Virus record (IMG/VR): IMGVR_UViG_3300027759_000179
Span: 1-39,900 of that record
Source: a virus
Direction: 5' to 3' (one strand)
Length of the DNA stretch: 39,900 nt
A model generated the notes under the pieces. That model did not search any database, was not told the origin of the DNA, and worked only from the letters and a program-made list of their open reading frames with translations. A program made the position numbers and the translations under genes. Positions 1-7,007 of this stretch are shown one piece after another. Each line of letters opens with the position of its first letter. Within the stretch, counting starts at the first letter, position 1.

Positions 1-684
1 CTGCCTGTCCTGCGCTTGCTGGGGCGATCCCTCATAAGCCGCAGCATCTTCAGCCTGTGCTGCCGCCAGCGCCTCACGCAAGTCTTCTGGTAACGCTTGC
101 CGAATGTCCTGTGGAGCGCCAGCATTTGGACGGAATGTGGCGGTTGGCAAACCGTTCTCGTCTCTCCCATACGAATACGTGTCACCCGCATATGAGGCAC
201 TGCCCGCAGTACCACCGCCACCACCTGCCATGCCACTCAGATCGGGAGTGTCAGCAAAAGCTCCAGTAATGGAGCGGCCACTGTCACCCCACCCAGCCGC
301 TGCCTTATTGATGTTGGCAAGGCTAGTCTCCTGCAAGCTCTTAAACCGCTCTCTCGCGGCAGTCAGCTCCTGTGGCGTGAACTGCCGTTTGGCCGCTGGC
401 GCTGGGGCCTGTGGCTGGTTCAACTGCGTGTTGAGTGCCGACAGCATCGGTGGCTGCTGTGGGGCAGGGGCAGCGGCAGGAGCCATACCCGCCGCAGGAG
501 CAGGGCGGGCCTGACCCTGCTGCTGCAACTGGGCGAACGTGGGCGTGGTGCCGGGGGCTAGTCCTTGCTGCGCGACAGGCTTTTTTTGCTGTGGAGGAGC
601 GCCAGCCATCCCACCGCCAGCGTTCCCACCGAAGAGCTGGGTCGTAGGGTTTGGCAGTGTGCCAAATGCGGTGCTGGTTGCCAT
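1..684 (-). CDS. Internal virion (ejection) protein, N-terminal part, left-end allele
   Basis: This is the N-terminal 228 codons of a large Gln/Ala-rich virion protein cut by the window edge; the rest is at 37939-39900. ATG is at 682-684, two bases after the stop of the upstream gene (TAA at 687-689), so it is probably translationally coupled; the Shine-Dalgarno sequence is weak. Residues 1-25 are Gly-rich, followed by a Pro/Gln/Ala low-complexity stretch, then a segment starting at KRQFTPQELT. Compared with the right-end copy it has about 6% nucleotide differences, lacks 18 bases near 400-413 and has 9 extra near 480-490, all in frame. It lies with the other large Ala/Gln-rich genes typical of podovirus ejection proteins. 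The role is inferred from composition and position. Confidence 0.75.
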   Translation of the reverse strand, partial: MATSTAFGTLPNPTTQLFGGNAGGGMAGAPPQQKKPVAQQGLAPGTTPTFAQLQQQGQARPAPAAGMAPAAAPAPQQPPMLSALNTQLNQPQAPAPAAKRQFTPQELTAARERFKSLQETSLANINKAAAGWGDSGRSITGAFADTPDLSGMAGGGGGTAGSASYAGDTYSYGRDENGLPTATFRPNAGAPQDIRQALPEDLREALAAAQAEDAAAYEGSPQQAQDRQ

Positions 685-686
685 GA

Positions 687-1325
687 TTACGCCCCGCCGT
701 AAGGGAGCTTCATGCCAAGGTTGCCAGCCATCTGCGGGGCAAACATTGCCATCAGTTCAGCGCGAGCGCGTAGCTGCCGCTGCTGCTCCTCGTAGTCCCG
801 CTCTTCCCGCGCACCCTGCGCCTGTGAGCCAAGGATGCCAGCGCCCGTCTGCAAGGCACTGCCAGCAAAGCCAAGTCCTTCCTTGCTTTTCCACCACGGA
901 GTTTGACTTGACATGGCAGGGTTTGGAGCGGGCATAGGAGAAGGCATAGGAGCTGGCATAGGAGTTTCGGCAAAGTCAGTCGGGGCGTTGAGCACACCAA
1001 CGGGAGACTTTGCGGCAACGCCCGCTGCCTGTGCCCCAGACGCAACCTTCCCCCCACCCGTAAACATATTGGCAAGCCCACCCTTCGCCGCTTGACCCAG
1101 CTTGGCTCCACCGTAGCCACTCAGGCCACCTTTGGCTGCGCCCATGACATCAAGGCCAATCCCGCTCTTGCCTTCACGGTCTAGCCCACCAATTGCCGCG
1201 CCAATGCCAGCGCCAAGCATGGGACCAATGCCGGGGATAAACCCAGCGGCAATCGGAGCCACCGTCTTGATGATGCCCTTGTTGCGGTCATACAGCCCCG
1301 CCAACCCACCACGCTTCTTTGCCAT
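687..1325 (-). CDS. Gly/Ala-rich protein with glycine-zipper segment, probable internal virion protein
   Basis: 212 residues. A basic start (MAKKRGG) is followed by a hydrophobic Gly-zipper segment at about residues 20-47 (VAPIAAGFIPGIGPMLGAG and onward), a Gly/Ala/Lys-rich middle, a Pro/Met repeat near 122-140 (APMPSPMPAP) and a charged Gln/Arg-rich helix near 172-195. The start is firm: AGGAGG lies 7-8 bases before ATG. It precedes the large ejection-protein gene by two bases in the late operon. Glycine zippers occur in membrane-inserting proteins, so a role in DNA ejection across the host envelope is plausible but inferred; no family is recognised with certainty. Confidence 0.8.
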   Translation of the reverse strand: MAKKRGGLAGLYDRNKGIIKTVAPIAAGFIPGIGPMLGAGIGAAIGGLDREGKSGIGLDVMGAAKGGLSGYGGAKLGQAAKGGLANMFTGGGKVASGAQAAGVAAKSPVGVLNAPTDFAETPMPAPMPSPMPAPNPAMSSQTPWWKSKEGLGFAGSALQTGAGILGSQAQGAREERDYEEQQRQLRARAELMAMFAPQMAGNLGMKLPYGGA

Positions 1326-1354
1326 GTCCCTACCCTCCTAGAAGAATCCCGCTC

Positions 1355-2233
1355 TTAAAGTACCCGATTCCACGCACCACTGGTGTAGATGTACATGAAC
1401 AGCGTGTCGGTCCCGATATACACGCTGCCCTCCGTCGCCGTCGTTGGACGGACAGCCAGCGCCCCTGACCGGATGTGGATCGCCGTATCCGCATCATGGG
1501 CGTTGTAGGCGGCAGCGGTGATGTTGTCGTTCGACCGCACGATGTTGGCGTCAATCGGACCCGCTGCGTTGACCGGATTTGGGAACAGCGCGACCTGATG
1601 CTGTCCCGTCTGGAAGACGCCCGCCAAGAAGGTGGCGGCTTGTCCCGTCAGCGTGAACGATCCTGCGCTGGCAATGAGGACTTTGCCCTTGAGCAGGGTC
1701 GCATCTTTGCCAGTCAAGGCAAACGATCCCACCGAAGCAGTCAGTACCCGCTGCAAACGGAGAGTGGCGCTCTTGCCAGTCAGCGCAAAGGCACCAGCCC
1801 CACTCACCAACATTTTGCCAGCCCGCAGAACCGCGTCTTGCCCAGTCAGCGTGAATGACCCAACGGCTCCTGACATCACCCGCGTGATGCGGAACGAGGC
1901 ACTCTGCCCAGTCAGGATAAAAGTGCCCACCGCTGCGGTCAGCGATTTGCCAGCCCTGAGTGTGGCAGGCTGTCCTGTCAAAGCAAACGCGCCAGCCGCA
2001 GAGGCGCGAGACACACGGAAGTTGGCTGCTTGCCCGCTTGCTAAGAACGCGCCAACGGCAGCGGTCAGCGTGAGGGACGTTGCCGAGGCTATCCGTCGAG
2101 CGCGGAGAACCTGTGGGCCACTCCGATTAACCGGCCCTGTGGCTTTTGGGACAAAGACCGGACGCACCACACCCCGCGCCACGATCCCTGTGGCGGCGGC
2201 AACGCCAGCGGAGAGGAGTGTTAGGAGGGACAC
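1355..2233 (-). CDS. Tail-associated repeat protein with seven LTGQ-type repeats
   Basis: 292 residues. Residues 55-206 hold seven repeats of about 22 residues with the core G-x-F-x-LTG(Q/K)-x-A-x-LR; the Gly-Gln/Gly-Lys pairs fall at 67, 87, 109, 131, 153, 175 and 197. Such repeats are common in phage structural proteins of unknown detail. Residues 209-292 form a separate module (GQHQVALFPNP to GAWNRVL) related to the N-terminus of the tail fibre encoded at 6060-7007. The start is a GTG placed directly after the TAA stop of the upstream gene, in the same frame, so re-initiation or read-through is possible. It is probably a virion surface or tail-fibre protein, from context. Confidence 0.8.
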   Translation of the reverse strand: MSLLTLLSAGVAAATGIVARGVVRPVFVPKATGPVNRSGPQVLRARRIASATSLTLTAAVGAFLASGQAANFRVSRASAAGAFALTGQPATLRAGKSLTAAVGTFILTGQSASFRITRVMSGAVGSFTLTGQDAVLRAGKMLVSGAGAFALTGKSATLRLQRVLTASVGSFALTGKDATLLKGKVLIASAGSFTLTGQAATFLAGVFQTGQHQVALFPNPVNAAGPIDANIVRSNDNITAAAYNAHDADTAIHIRSGALAVRPTTATEGSVYIGTDTLFMYIYTSGAWNRVL

Positions 2234-2878
2234 TTACCGACGCGCCCCGGCAATGCGGTAGCGACCAAAGGCGGGAGTGCTGCCAGACGAAGGAGCGGCA
2301 GGTATCAACGCCACCGCAACGTGCGCTTGTCTCTGACCAGCGCCATTTGTCGTCCAGCTAAACGTTGTCGTCGTACCAGACGCAGTTTGGCGAGACGCCG
2401 CGTACATCTTTGGCGTGACCGCGAACGTGCTGGACAAGATTAGCGTCTGCGATCCACCCGCCGTTGCGGTGGCGTTTTCTTGGATGACGATGAAATCGGA
2501 ACACAAATCAGCAGCAACAGACGTTACGCCGAGTGAAAACGATGTGGCATAGTTTCCGCCCGCCGTTGCACTGCCTCGCACAGAGTCAATGTTGTCATAG
2601 TACTCCAGCGTGGCCTTTGCGTATGCTGCGCCAGAACTGAACGCAAGAGCCAACGACCCAATGACAGGCGATACCCTTGAGTAGACACCAACAGCTAAAG
2701 AGTCGCCGTTGTCCACCGTTGCCACTGTAGTGGCAGAAGTCCCACCAAGCGTCACAGAACTAGGAACTGCTCCTGTGCTAACGGCCAGTTTTACCAGCAA
2801 AAACGTGCAGCCAGACGGAACAGTAAATGTCCCGCCTCCACCGCTGGTATCTAGTGTCTCTGCGCTCAAATAGCCCAT
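2234..2878 (-). CDS. Probable tail/virion surface protein, beta-rich
   Basis: 214 residues, rich in Ser, Thr, Gly and Ala with alternating hydrophobic patterns expected of a beta-sandwich. It opens with a Gly-rich loop (LDTSGGGGTFTVPSG) similar in style to phage tail-tip proteins and has two Cys (positions 24 and about 126). No enzyme motif is seen. ATG at 2876-2878 is preceded by GAGGAG with an 11-base gap. The gene sits in a run of six to seven similar small beta-rich genes between the tail fibres and the repeat protein, so a structural role in the tail is inferred. Its TAA stop abuts the GTG start of the next gene. Confidence 0.8.
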   Translation of the reverse strand: MGYLSAETLDTSGGGGTFTVPSGCTFLLVKLAVSTGAVPSSVTLGGTSATTVATVDNGDSLAVGVYSRVSPVIGSLALAFSSGAAYAKATLEYYDNIDSVRGSATAGGNYATSFSLGVTSVAADLCSDFIVIQENATATAGGSQTLILSSTFAVTPKMYAASRQTASGTTTTFSWTTNGAGQRQAHVAVALIPAAPSSGSTPAFGRYRIAGARR

Positions 2879-2886
2879 TGCTGGCG

Positions 2887-3345
2887 CTACTCCTCGTAGG
2901 TCAACGTACAGCGGACGTTTGTCAGATTCTGCTGGCTGGTCAACCGCACACCCAACAGCTTGCTCGTCGCCCCCACCATCGGCTGGCTGGCAAAGTCAAA
3001 CGGTTCGATCAGCGTGCCACCCACAGGCGTAATCCGCTTCTCGTCCACCACCGTAAACGTGGTGGCTTCTGCCGTGTAGTTCACGAAACCGCTGCACAAC
3101 GCCGCCGTCTCAGACGAGTCGATAGCCACAGGGGTGCGTGAGGTTGCCGTGCCAGCGGTGGTGCCGTCCGACCGCACGATCTCGACCAAGACGCTGCCAT
3201 CGGTTGCGGTGACGCTGTCAAAACTCACCGACACGCCAACCAACTTGGCACGACGGGTAGCAGGGGTGCTGACGGCAGCAATCGTCTTAGCCGTGCTGGC
3301 CGTGAGGGAGACGTTGGTCTGCGTGGTAATGGTATAGCGAGGCAT
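2887..3345 (-). CDS. Hypothetical beta-rich structural protein
   Basis: 152 residues from the chosen start (MPRYTITTQTNVSL). Thr/Val/Ala-rich with alternating hydrophobics, one Cys near residue 85 and one near the end; no recognised catalytic motif. A longer reading from a GTG at 3390 is possible but would overlap the small upstream gene that ends at 3357; ATG at 3345 starts 11 bases after that stop, which fits the tight packing of the operon. It resembles small virion proteins commonly placed beside podovirus tail genes; function is inferred from position only. Confidence 0.7.
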   Translation of the reverse strand: MPRYTITTQTNVSLTASTAKTIAAVSTPATRRAKLVGVSVSFDSVTATDGSVLVEIVRSDGTTAGTATSRTPVAIDSSETAALCSGFVNYTAEATTFTVVDEKRITPVGGTLIEPFDFASQPMVGATSKLLGVRLTSQQNLTNVRCTLTYEE

Positions 3346-3356
3346 GATTGGTATGG

Positions 3357-3521
3357 CTAGGAGTTCGGACGCGCCCACCAGACGCACCAAGGAGTATCAA
3401 TCGGCCCATCTTCCACGATTGACAGTTCAAGCACCGGCACGCCGGTAAACACGCCGCCGTCAATCGCGGCCTGCGCGTCCGCTTCCGTCGCGTATGCGCC
3501 CATCACGATGTTGTCAGTCAT
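3357..3521 (-). CDS. Small hypothetical protein (54 aa)
   Basis: MTDNIVMGAYATEADAQAAI onward, ending WWARPNS. ATG at 3519-3521 overlaps the upstream stop as ATGA, the same coupling used elsewhere in the genome, and it fills what would otherwise be a 170-base gap between two structural genes. It is acidic with a Trp/Cys-containing C-terminus. No domain is recognised. The coupling, the open frame and the fit between neighbours make it likely real. Confidence 0.65.
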   Translation of the reverse strand: MTDNIVMGAYATEADAQAAIDGGVFTGVPVLELSIVEDGPIDTPWCVWWARPNS

Positions 3522-4126
3522 CCGTAGTATGCGTTAGAGCCTTTAATCTCAAACGGGGACACATCTTGAATGTCGTCGGTCACAAAGTCTTCGGTGAACG
3601 TGATGTAGTTGTCGCCACTCGCTGCGGCGGCTGCGCCGTTGTAGTGCATGGTCACCGTGCCGCCGCCCATCGTGCCCACGTTAATTAGCGAGATCGTCAC
3701 CCGAATACGCTCGCCGGCCGAGAATGCCGTTGACGTCGGCGTGAGGGCGGCAGTGCGGGCGGTTTCGGAGGTCGTCAGCTCGGCGCCAATGACTTGCCGC
3801 GCAATGACCGTTGACTGCGCCACCCCTGCGTTGTTCGCCCGCTCGACCAACAGCGCCAACCCCGAGTTGACGGCGTTCGCCGATTCCAGCCCTCGGAGGT
3901 TTGGCGTCACCGTCCCGCTAATAGTGACGCCCGCCGTCAACGGTTCTGAAAAGAACGTCACCGCCTGACCACCAGCCGTCGTTTCTGTGAGCTGAATGTT
4001 GGTCCCGCTGGCAACTGACGTCGTCACCGCCGTCGTCACCGCGTTCCCACGCCGCTGCCCCATAGAAAACTGCCCAGCACCACCCAGTGACGAGGCAATG
4101 TTTCGGAGAAAAAACGTGGTTGCCAC
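3518..4126 (-). CDS. Probable virion structural protein, beta-rich
   Basis: 202 residues, Thr/Ala/Gly-rich. The N-terminus (MATTFFLRNIASSLGGAGQF) is followed by alternating beta-type sequence ending GSNAYYG. No catalytic motif. The start is a GTG immediately after the TAG of the upstream gene and in the same frame, so the pair could be re-initiated or occasionally read through. Its own stop overlaps the next ATG. It belongs to the block of small structural genes downstream of the tail fibre; attachment to the tail or capsid surface is inferred. Confidence 0.8.
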   Translation of the reverse strand: MATTFFLRNIASSLGGAGQFSMGQRRGNAVTTAVTTSVASGTNIQLTETTAGGQAVTFFSEPLTAGVTISGTVTPNLRGLESANAVNSGLALLVERANNAGVAQSTVIARQVIGAELTTSETARTAALTPTSTAFSAGERIRVTISLINVGTMGGGTVTMHYNGAAAAASGDNYITFTEDFVTDDIQDVSPFEIKGSNAYYG

Positions 4127-4645
4127 CTAAATCTCAAAGCCCCACACCGTGACGGTGATGGACTGCGCGTTGGTGGTGGTCAGACGCAGCACATAGTCTG
4201 CCGTGCCGCGAGGGTGTGCTGGATAGGTAACATAGACCCCCGGCTTGTTCGTCGCAGAGGGCGCAAATTCCCCGTCAAACAGCGGCGCATCTGTGCTTCG
4301 CGTGTACGTCGCGTCGGCAGTTGCGCCAAACCACACAATTGCCGTCCCCGCCGTGGTGCCATACGACTGAATCTGAAGCGCCGTAATCACCACCGCTTTG
4401 CCAGCGGCAGGCGTCCAAATAGCAACTCCGGTCTGTGCTGTCGTGAACGTCTGGCACTTGAACGTGGTGATCGTCGGCAAGCGCGTAATGTCAACGTCCA
4501 TGCCGTTCGTGCCGTCGCCCGGTGCATCAACTGCCGTCCCATCCGCGCCAAGAGAAATCTTGACCCGCTGATGGAGGATGCCGCTGATGTCATCGGCAGC
4601 AACCGTTGCGCCCGTGCCGGGGGTGTAGCCTACGTTGTCTGCCAT
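4127..4645 (-). CDS. Probable virion structural protein with common phage N-terminal motif
   Basis: 172 residues. The N-terminus contains VKISLGADGTAVDA, a motif I recognise from many phage structural proteins of unknown role, where it precedes a variable beta-domain. Here the remainder (residues about 60-172) is beta-rich and ends NAQSITVTVWGFEI, a pattern seen in proteins that bind on the outside of virions. ATG has TGAGG 7 bases upstream. The TAG stop abuts the GTG of the next gene. Role inferred from family resemblance and position. Confidence 0.8.
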   Translation of the reverse strand: MADNVGYTPGTGATVAADDISGILHQRVKISLGADGTAVDAPGDGTNGMDVDITRLPTITTFKCQTFTTAQTGVAIWTPAAGKAVVITALQIQSYGTTAGTAIVWFGATADATYTRSTDAPLFDGEFAPSATNKPGVYVTYPAHPRGTADYVLRLTTTNAQSITVTVWGFEI

Positions 4646-4654
4646 GTGTTAGCC

Positions 4655-5077
4655 TCAGACCAGCGTGAGAACGCCCGTGGTCGGATCAAAGTCTACGGTG
4701 AACGAATCGCCAGACGCCAGCGTCACGGCACTGCCGTAGTCCCACCAGCCGATCAGATTCTTTGAGGCAGCGGTGTCGTTGTAGAGGACGGCGTAGCGGA
4801 AGGTGGCAATCGAGCCGCCAGAAGCGGTGAAGGACGCAGGATCAGCAAGGACCAGCGTGTAGGTGCCGCTGGTCTGCGAGGAGGAGGTCTGCGTCGCGGT
4901 GTTGCCACCCGCCGTGTAGCCGTTGCCCGCCGAGATTTCCGTGATGTCCGTCTTGATCGCGTTCGCCGCTGTTGGCAGCGTGTTGGTCAGCATGACCTTC
5001 AGCGTGTCGGTGCCCAAGTTATGCACCTTCTCCGCAACGGCTTCGACGAAAGCGTTGAACTTGTTAAACGTTGCCAT
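4655..5077 (-). CDS. Conserved small phage structural protein (MATFNKFNxFVE family)
   Basis: 140 residues. The N-terminus MATFNKFNAFVEAVAEKVHN, followed by LKVMLTNTLP and a C-terminal beta-domain (RYAVLYND, NLIGWWDYGS, FTVDFDPTTGVLTLV), matches a family found across very many tailed phages, next to tail genes and without assigned function. The family length is about 140, so this copy is complete. ATG overlaps an AGGATC context rather than an ideal Shine-Dalgarno sequence. A virion component is the usual inference. Confidence 0.88.
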   Translation of the reverse strand: MATFNKFNAFVEAVAEKVHNLGTDTLKVMLTNTLPTAANAIKTDITEISAGNGYTAGGNTATQTSSSQTSGTYTLVLADPASFTASGGSIATFRYAVLYNDTAASKNLIGWWDYGSAVTLASGDSFTVDFDPTTGVLTLV

Positions 5078-5096
5078 GATCCTGTGTGATTAAGTG

Positions 5097-6056
5097 TTAA
5101 ACGTCCGCTGCGTTTGACGGGTACGACCGCCCACCGCCCCACAGAATACGCACTGCGCCAACACCACCGGGGACGGAAGCCCCATAACTCACATAGCCTC
5201 CCGCTGGATTGGTTGGCGGATCCCATGCATATCCTCCAGAACCAGAGCCAGCCCCTCCTCCGTATGCACCGCCGCTGGTAGCAAATGTGCCGTCAGTGCC
5301 GCCAGAGCCACCCTTGCCGGGACCGGGGTTGGAATTGTTGTACGTCCCACCAGAGGCGCTGGCTCCGCTGGTTCCTGTTCCTTTAATGCCAACGCCACCG
5401 CCGCTTCCACCGGGGAAAGAGCCTTTGACTTCCTCGTAGAGGACGGCCACATTCGTGCCTGCCCCACCACCACCACCGCCCGCAGCACCACCCGTCCCTG
5501 CGGCTCCTGCGGTGCCAGAGGTGGTCGTCACAGCACTTTGATTGTTGCCCCCAGCGCCACCCGCCGCACTGTATCCTCCAGCGCCGCCGCCCCCACCGCC
5601 CCCGTACAAAGGGGTAGAAGGCACAGCGTCCGTGGAGTACCCGTAGTTGGCCGTACCACCAGCACCACCAGCGCCACCCGTGCCAACCGACACGGTGCCG
5701 CCAGCGCCTCCGTTGCCGCCACCCTGCCCACCGTTGGCCGCGCAAGAGGTGCTGTTAAACGTTGATGCGCCCCCGTTGGTCGTGCCGTTCGTCCCACCAG
5801 CGCCGACGACAACGGTGTAGGAACCGCCCGGAGTCACGGCAATACTGTTGACATAGGCCAATGCCCCACCACCGCCACCCCGTGCGGAAGCGGCGGTTGC
5901 CCCTCCACTCGTTGACCCGCCTCCCCCACCAATGCAGCACACGCTGACACTCGTCACACCCGCTGGCGCGACAAACGTGTAGGTGCCAGCCGTGTCATAT
6001 AGCAACTGACTAGCACGGGTGCTACTTGCGGCCATCTGTAGTCGATTAGCAAGCAT
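5097..6056 (-). CDS. Glycine-rich tail protein
   Basis: 319 residues, about one third Gly. Residues 20-40 form a beta-strand module (YTFVAPAGVTSVSVCCIG) that begins the phage glycine-rich domain; the middle is runs of GGGGG and GGAGG; the C-terminus GAVRILWGGGRSYPSNAADV is the conserved ending of this family in many phages. In other phages such domains form polyglycine-type bundles at fibre tips or tail collars. Its ATG lies three bases after the upstream fibre stop; an inner ATG seven codons on is an alternative. It probably works with the fibre encoded at 6060-7007 in host recognition. Confidence 0.88.
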   Translation of the reverse strand: MLANRLQMAASSTRASQLLYDTAGTYTFVAPAGVTSVSVCCIGGGGGSTSGGATAASARGGGGGALAYVNSIAVTPGGSYTVVVGAGGTNGTTNGGASTFNSTSCAANGGQGGGNGGAGGTVSVGTGGAGGAGGTANYGYSTDAVPSTPLYGGGGGGGAGGYSAAGGAGGNNQSAVTTTSGTAGAAGTGGAAGGGGGGAGTNVAVLYEEVKGSFPGGSGGGVGIKGTGTSGASASGGTYNNSNPGPGKGGSGGTDGTFATSGGAYGGGAGSGSGGYAWDPPTNPAGGYVSYGASVPGGVGAVRILWGGGRSYPSNAADV

Positions 6057-6059
6057 GGG

Positions 6060-7007
6060 TCAGGTCGTCACAAAGTCTTGCCCAGACGTCATGGCGTACC
6101 ATGTCGTCCCGGCGTTGTTCGTGTAGAACACAAACAGATCACTCCTGCCGCTTGTCGTCGTAATCGTTGGCGCAACGCCAGCGGGCCACTTGACCGCAGC
6201 GGGCCATGTAATGGCATAGCTCGTCCCGTTGGCGTCAAAAATCAGCGTGAACGATCCCGCATTGCCGCTTGCTGGCGGGTTGCTGATGGTGATCGTAGAG
6301 ATAATGGCGTTGCGGGAGACGCGGAACACGTTGCCGTTCTCAAGATTCAGCGTCAGCGTACCTCCGCTAATGGTCGGCGTGGTGTACGTCTCGGCGTAGT
6401 CCGTGAACCGTGGACGGGTAATTACGTTGTCGCCCATTGCTAGCGCAGACAACGTGCCGACACTAGTCAGCGAAGAGGCGGTGACGCCAGAGGCCAACGT
6501 TGCCCCGCTCAACGTGCCAGCCGCTGCCGTCACGGTCACATCGGCGCTGCCGTTAAACGACACGCCGTTAATCGCCCGTGCCGTTTGCAGTGTGGTCGCC
6601 GTACTAGCGTTGCCAGTCACTGCGCCCGTCACGTTACCCGTGACGTTGCCCGTCAGATTGCCCGTCACACCACCCGTTGCCGTCAGCACACCTGACACAC
6701 TCAGCGTTCCGGTGATCGCTCCACCGTTGACAGACAAGTACGAGATGTCCACCCAAGCCGATCCGCTGTCAAACCACAGTTTGACATCACCCGTGTCGGT
6801 GGTCAGCCACTTGCGGCCAGCCGTGCCAGCCGCAGGGCGGGCGGCAATCAACGACGACTGCACATGGATGCCACTATCGCTGTCGTGATCAACATACGAA
6901 TCACGCACAGAGTTGTCGTTCGCTCGGACCACCGTAGCGTCAAGCGAGTCGCCGTTCTGCGGATTGGTAAATGCGGCAAGGCCATGCTGGCCCACTGTCT
7001 GTGCCAT
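6060..7007 (-). CDS. Tail fibre-like protein
   Basis: 315 residues in three parts. Residues 1-93 (GQHGLAAFTNP to WVDISYL) resemble the C-terminal module of the protein at 1355-2233 and may be a virion-docking unit. Residues about 110-170 contain a collagen-like linker of TGNVTG repeats followed by TARAINGVSFNGSADVTV, a hallmark of phage tail fibres. The rest (about 205-315) is a beta-domain with NVFRVSRN, FTLIFDANG and AVKWPAGVAPT, known from many aquatic-phage fibres. Start: GGGGAGG five bases before ATG, with a TGATG overlap with the upstream gene. Confidence 0.88.
   Translation of the reverse strand: MAQTVGQHGLAAFTNPQNGDSLDATVVRANDNSVRDSYVDHDSDSGIHVQSSLIAARPAAGTAGRKWLTTDTGDVKLWFDSGSAWVDISYLSVNGGAITGTLSVSGVLTATGGVTGNLTGNVTGNVTGAVTGNASTATTLQTARAINGVSFNGSADVTVTAAAGTLSGATLASGVTASSLTSVGTLSALAMGDNVITRPRFTDYAETYTTPTISGGTLTLNLENGNVFRVSRNAIISTITISNPPASGNAGSFTLIFDANGTSYAITWPAAVKWPAGVAPTITTTSGRSDLFVFYTNNAGTTWYAMTSGQDFVTT

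Noticed and set aside
5209-5439. Pro-rich + strand ORF
   Set aside because: It is the mirror image of Gly codons of the - strand Gly-rich tail gene and has no ribosome site.
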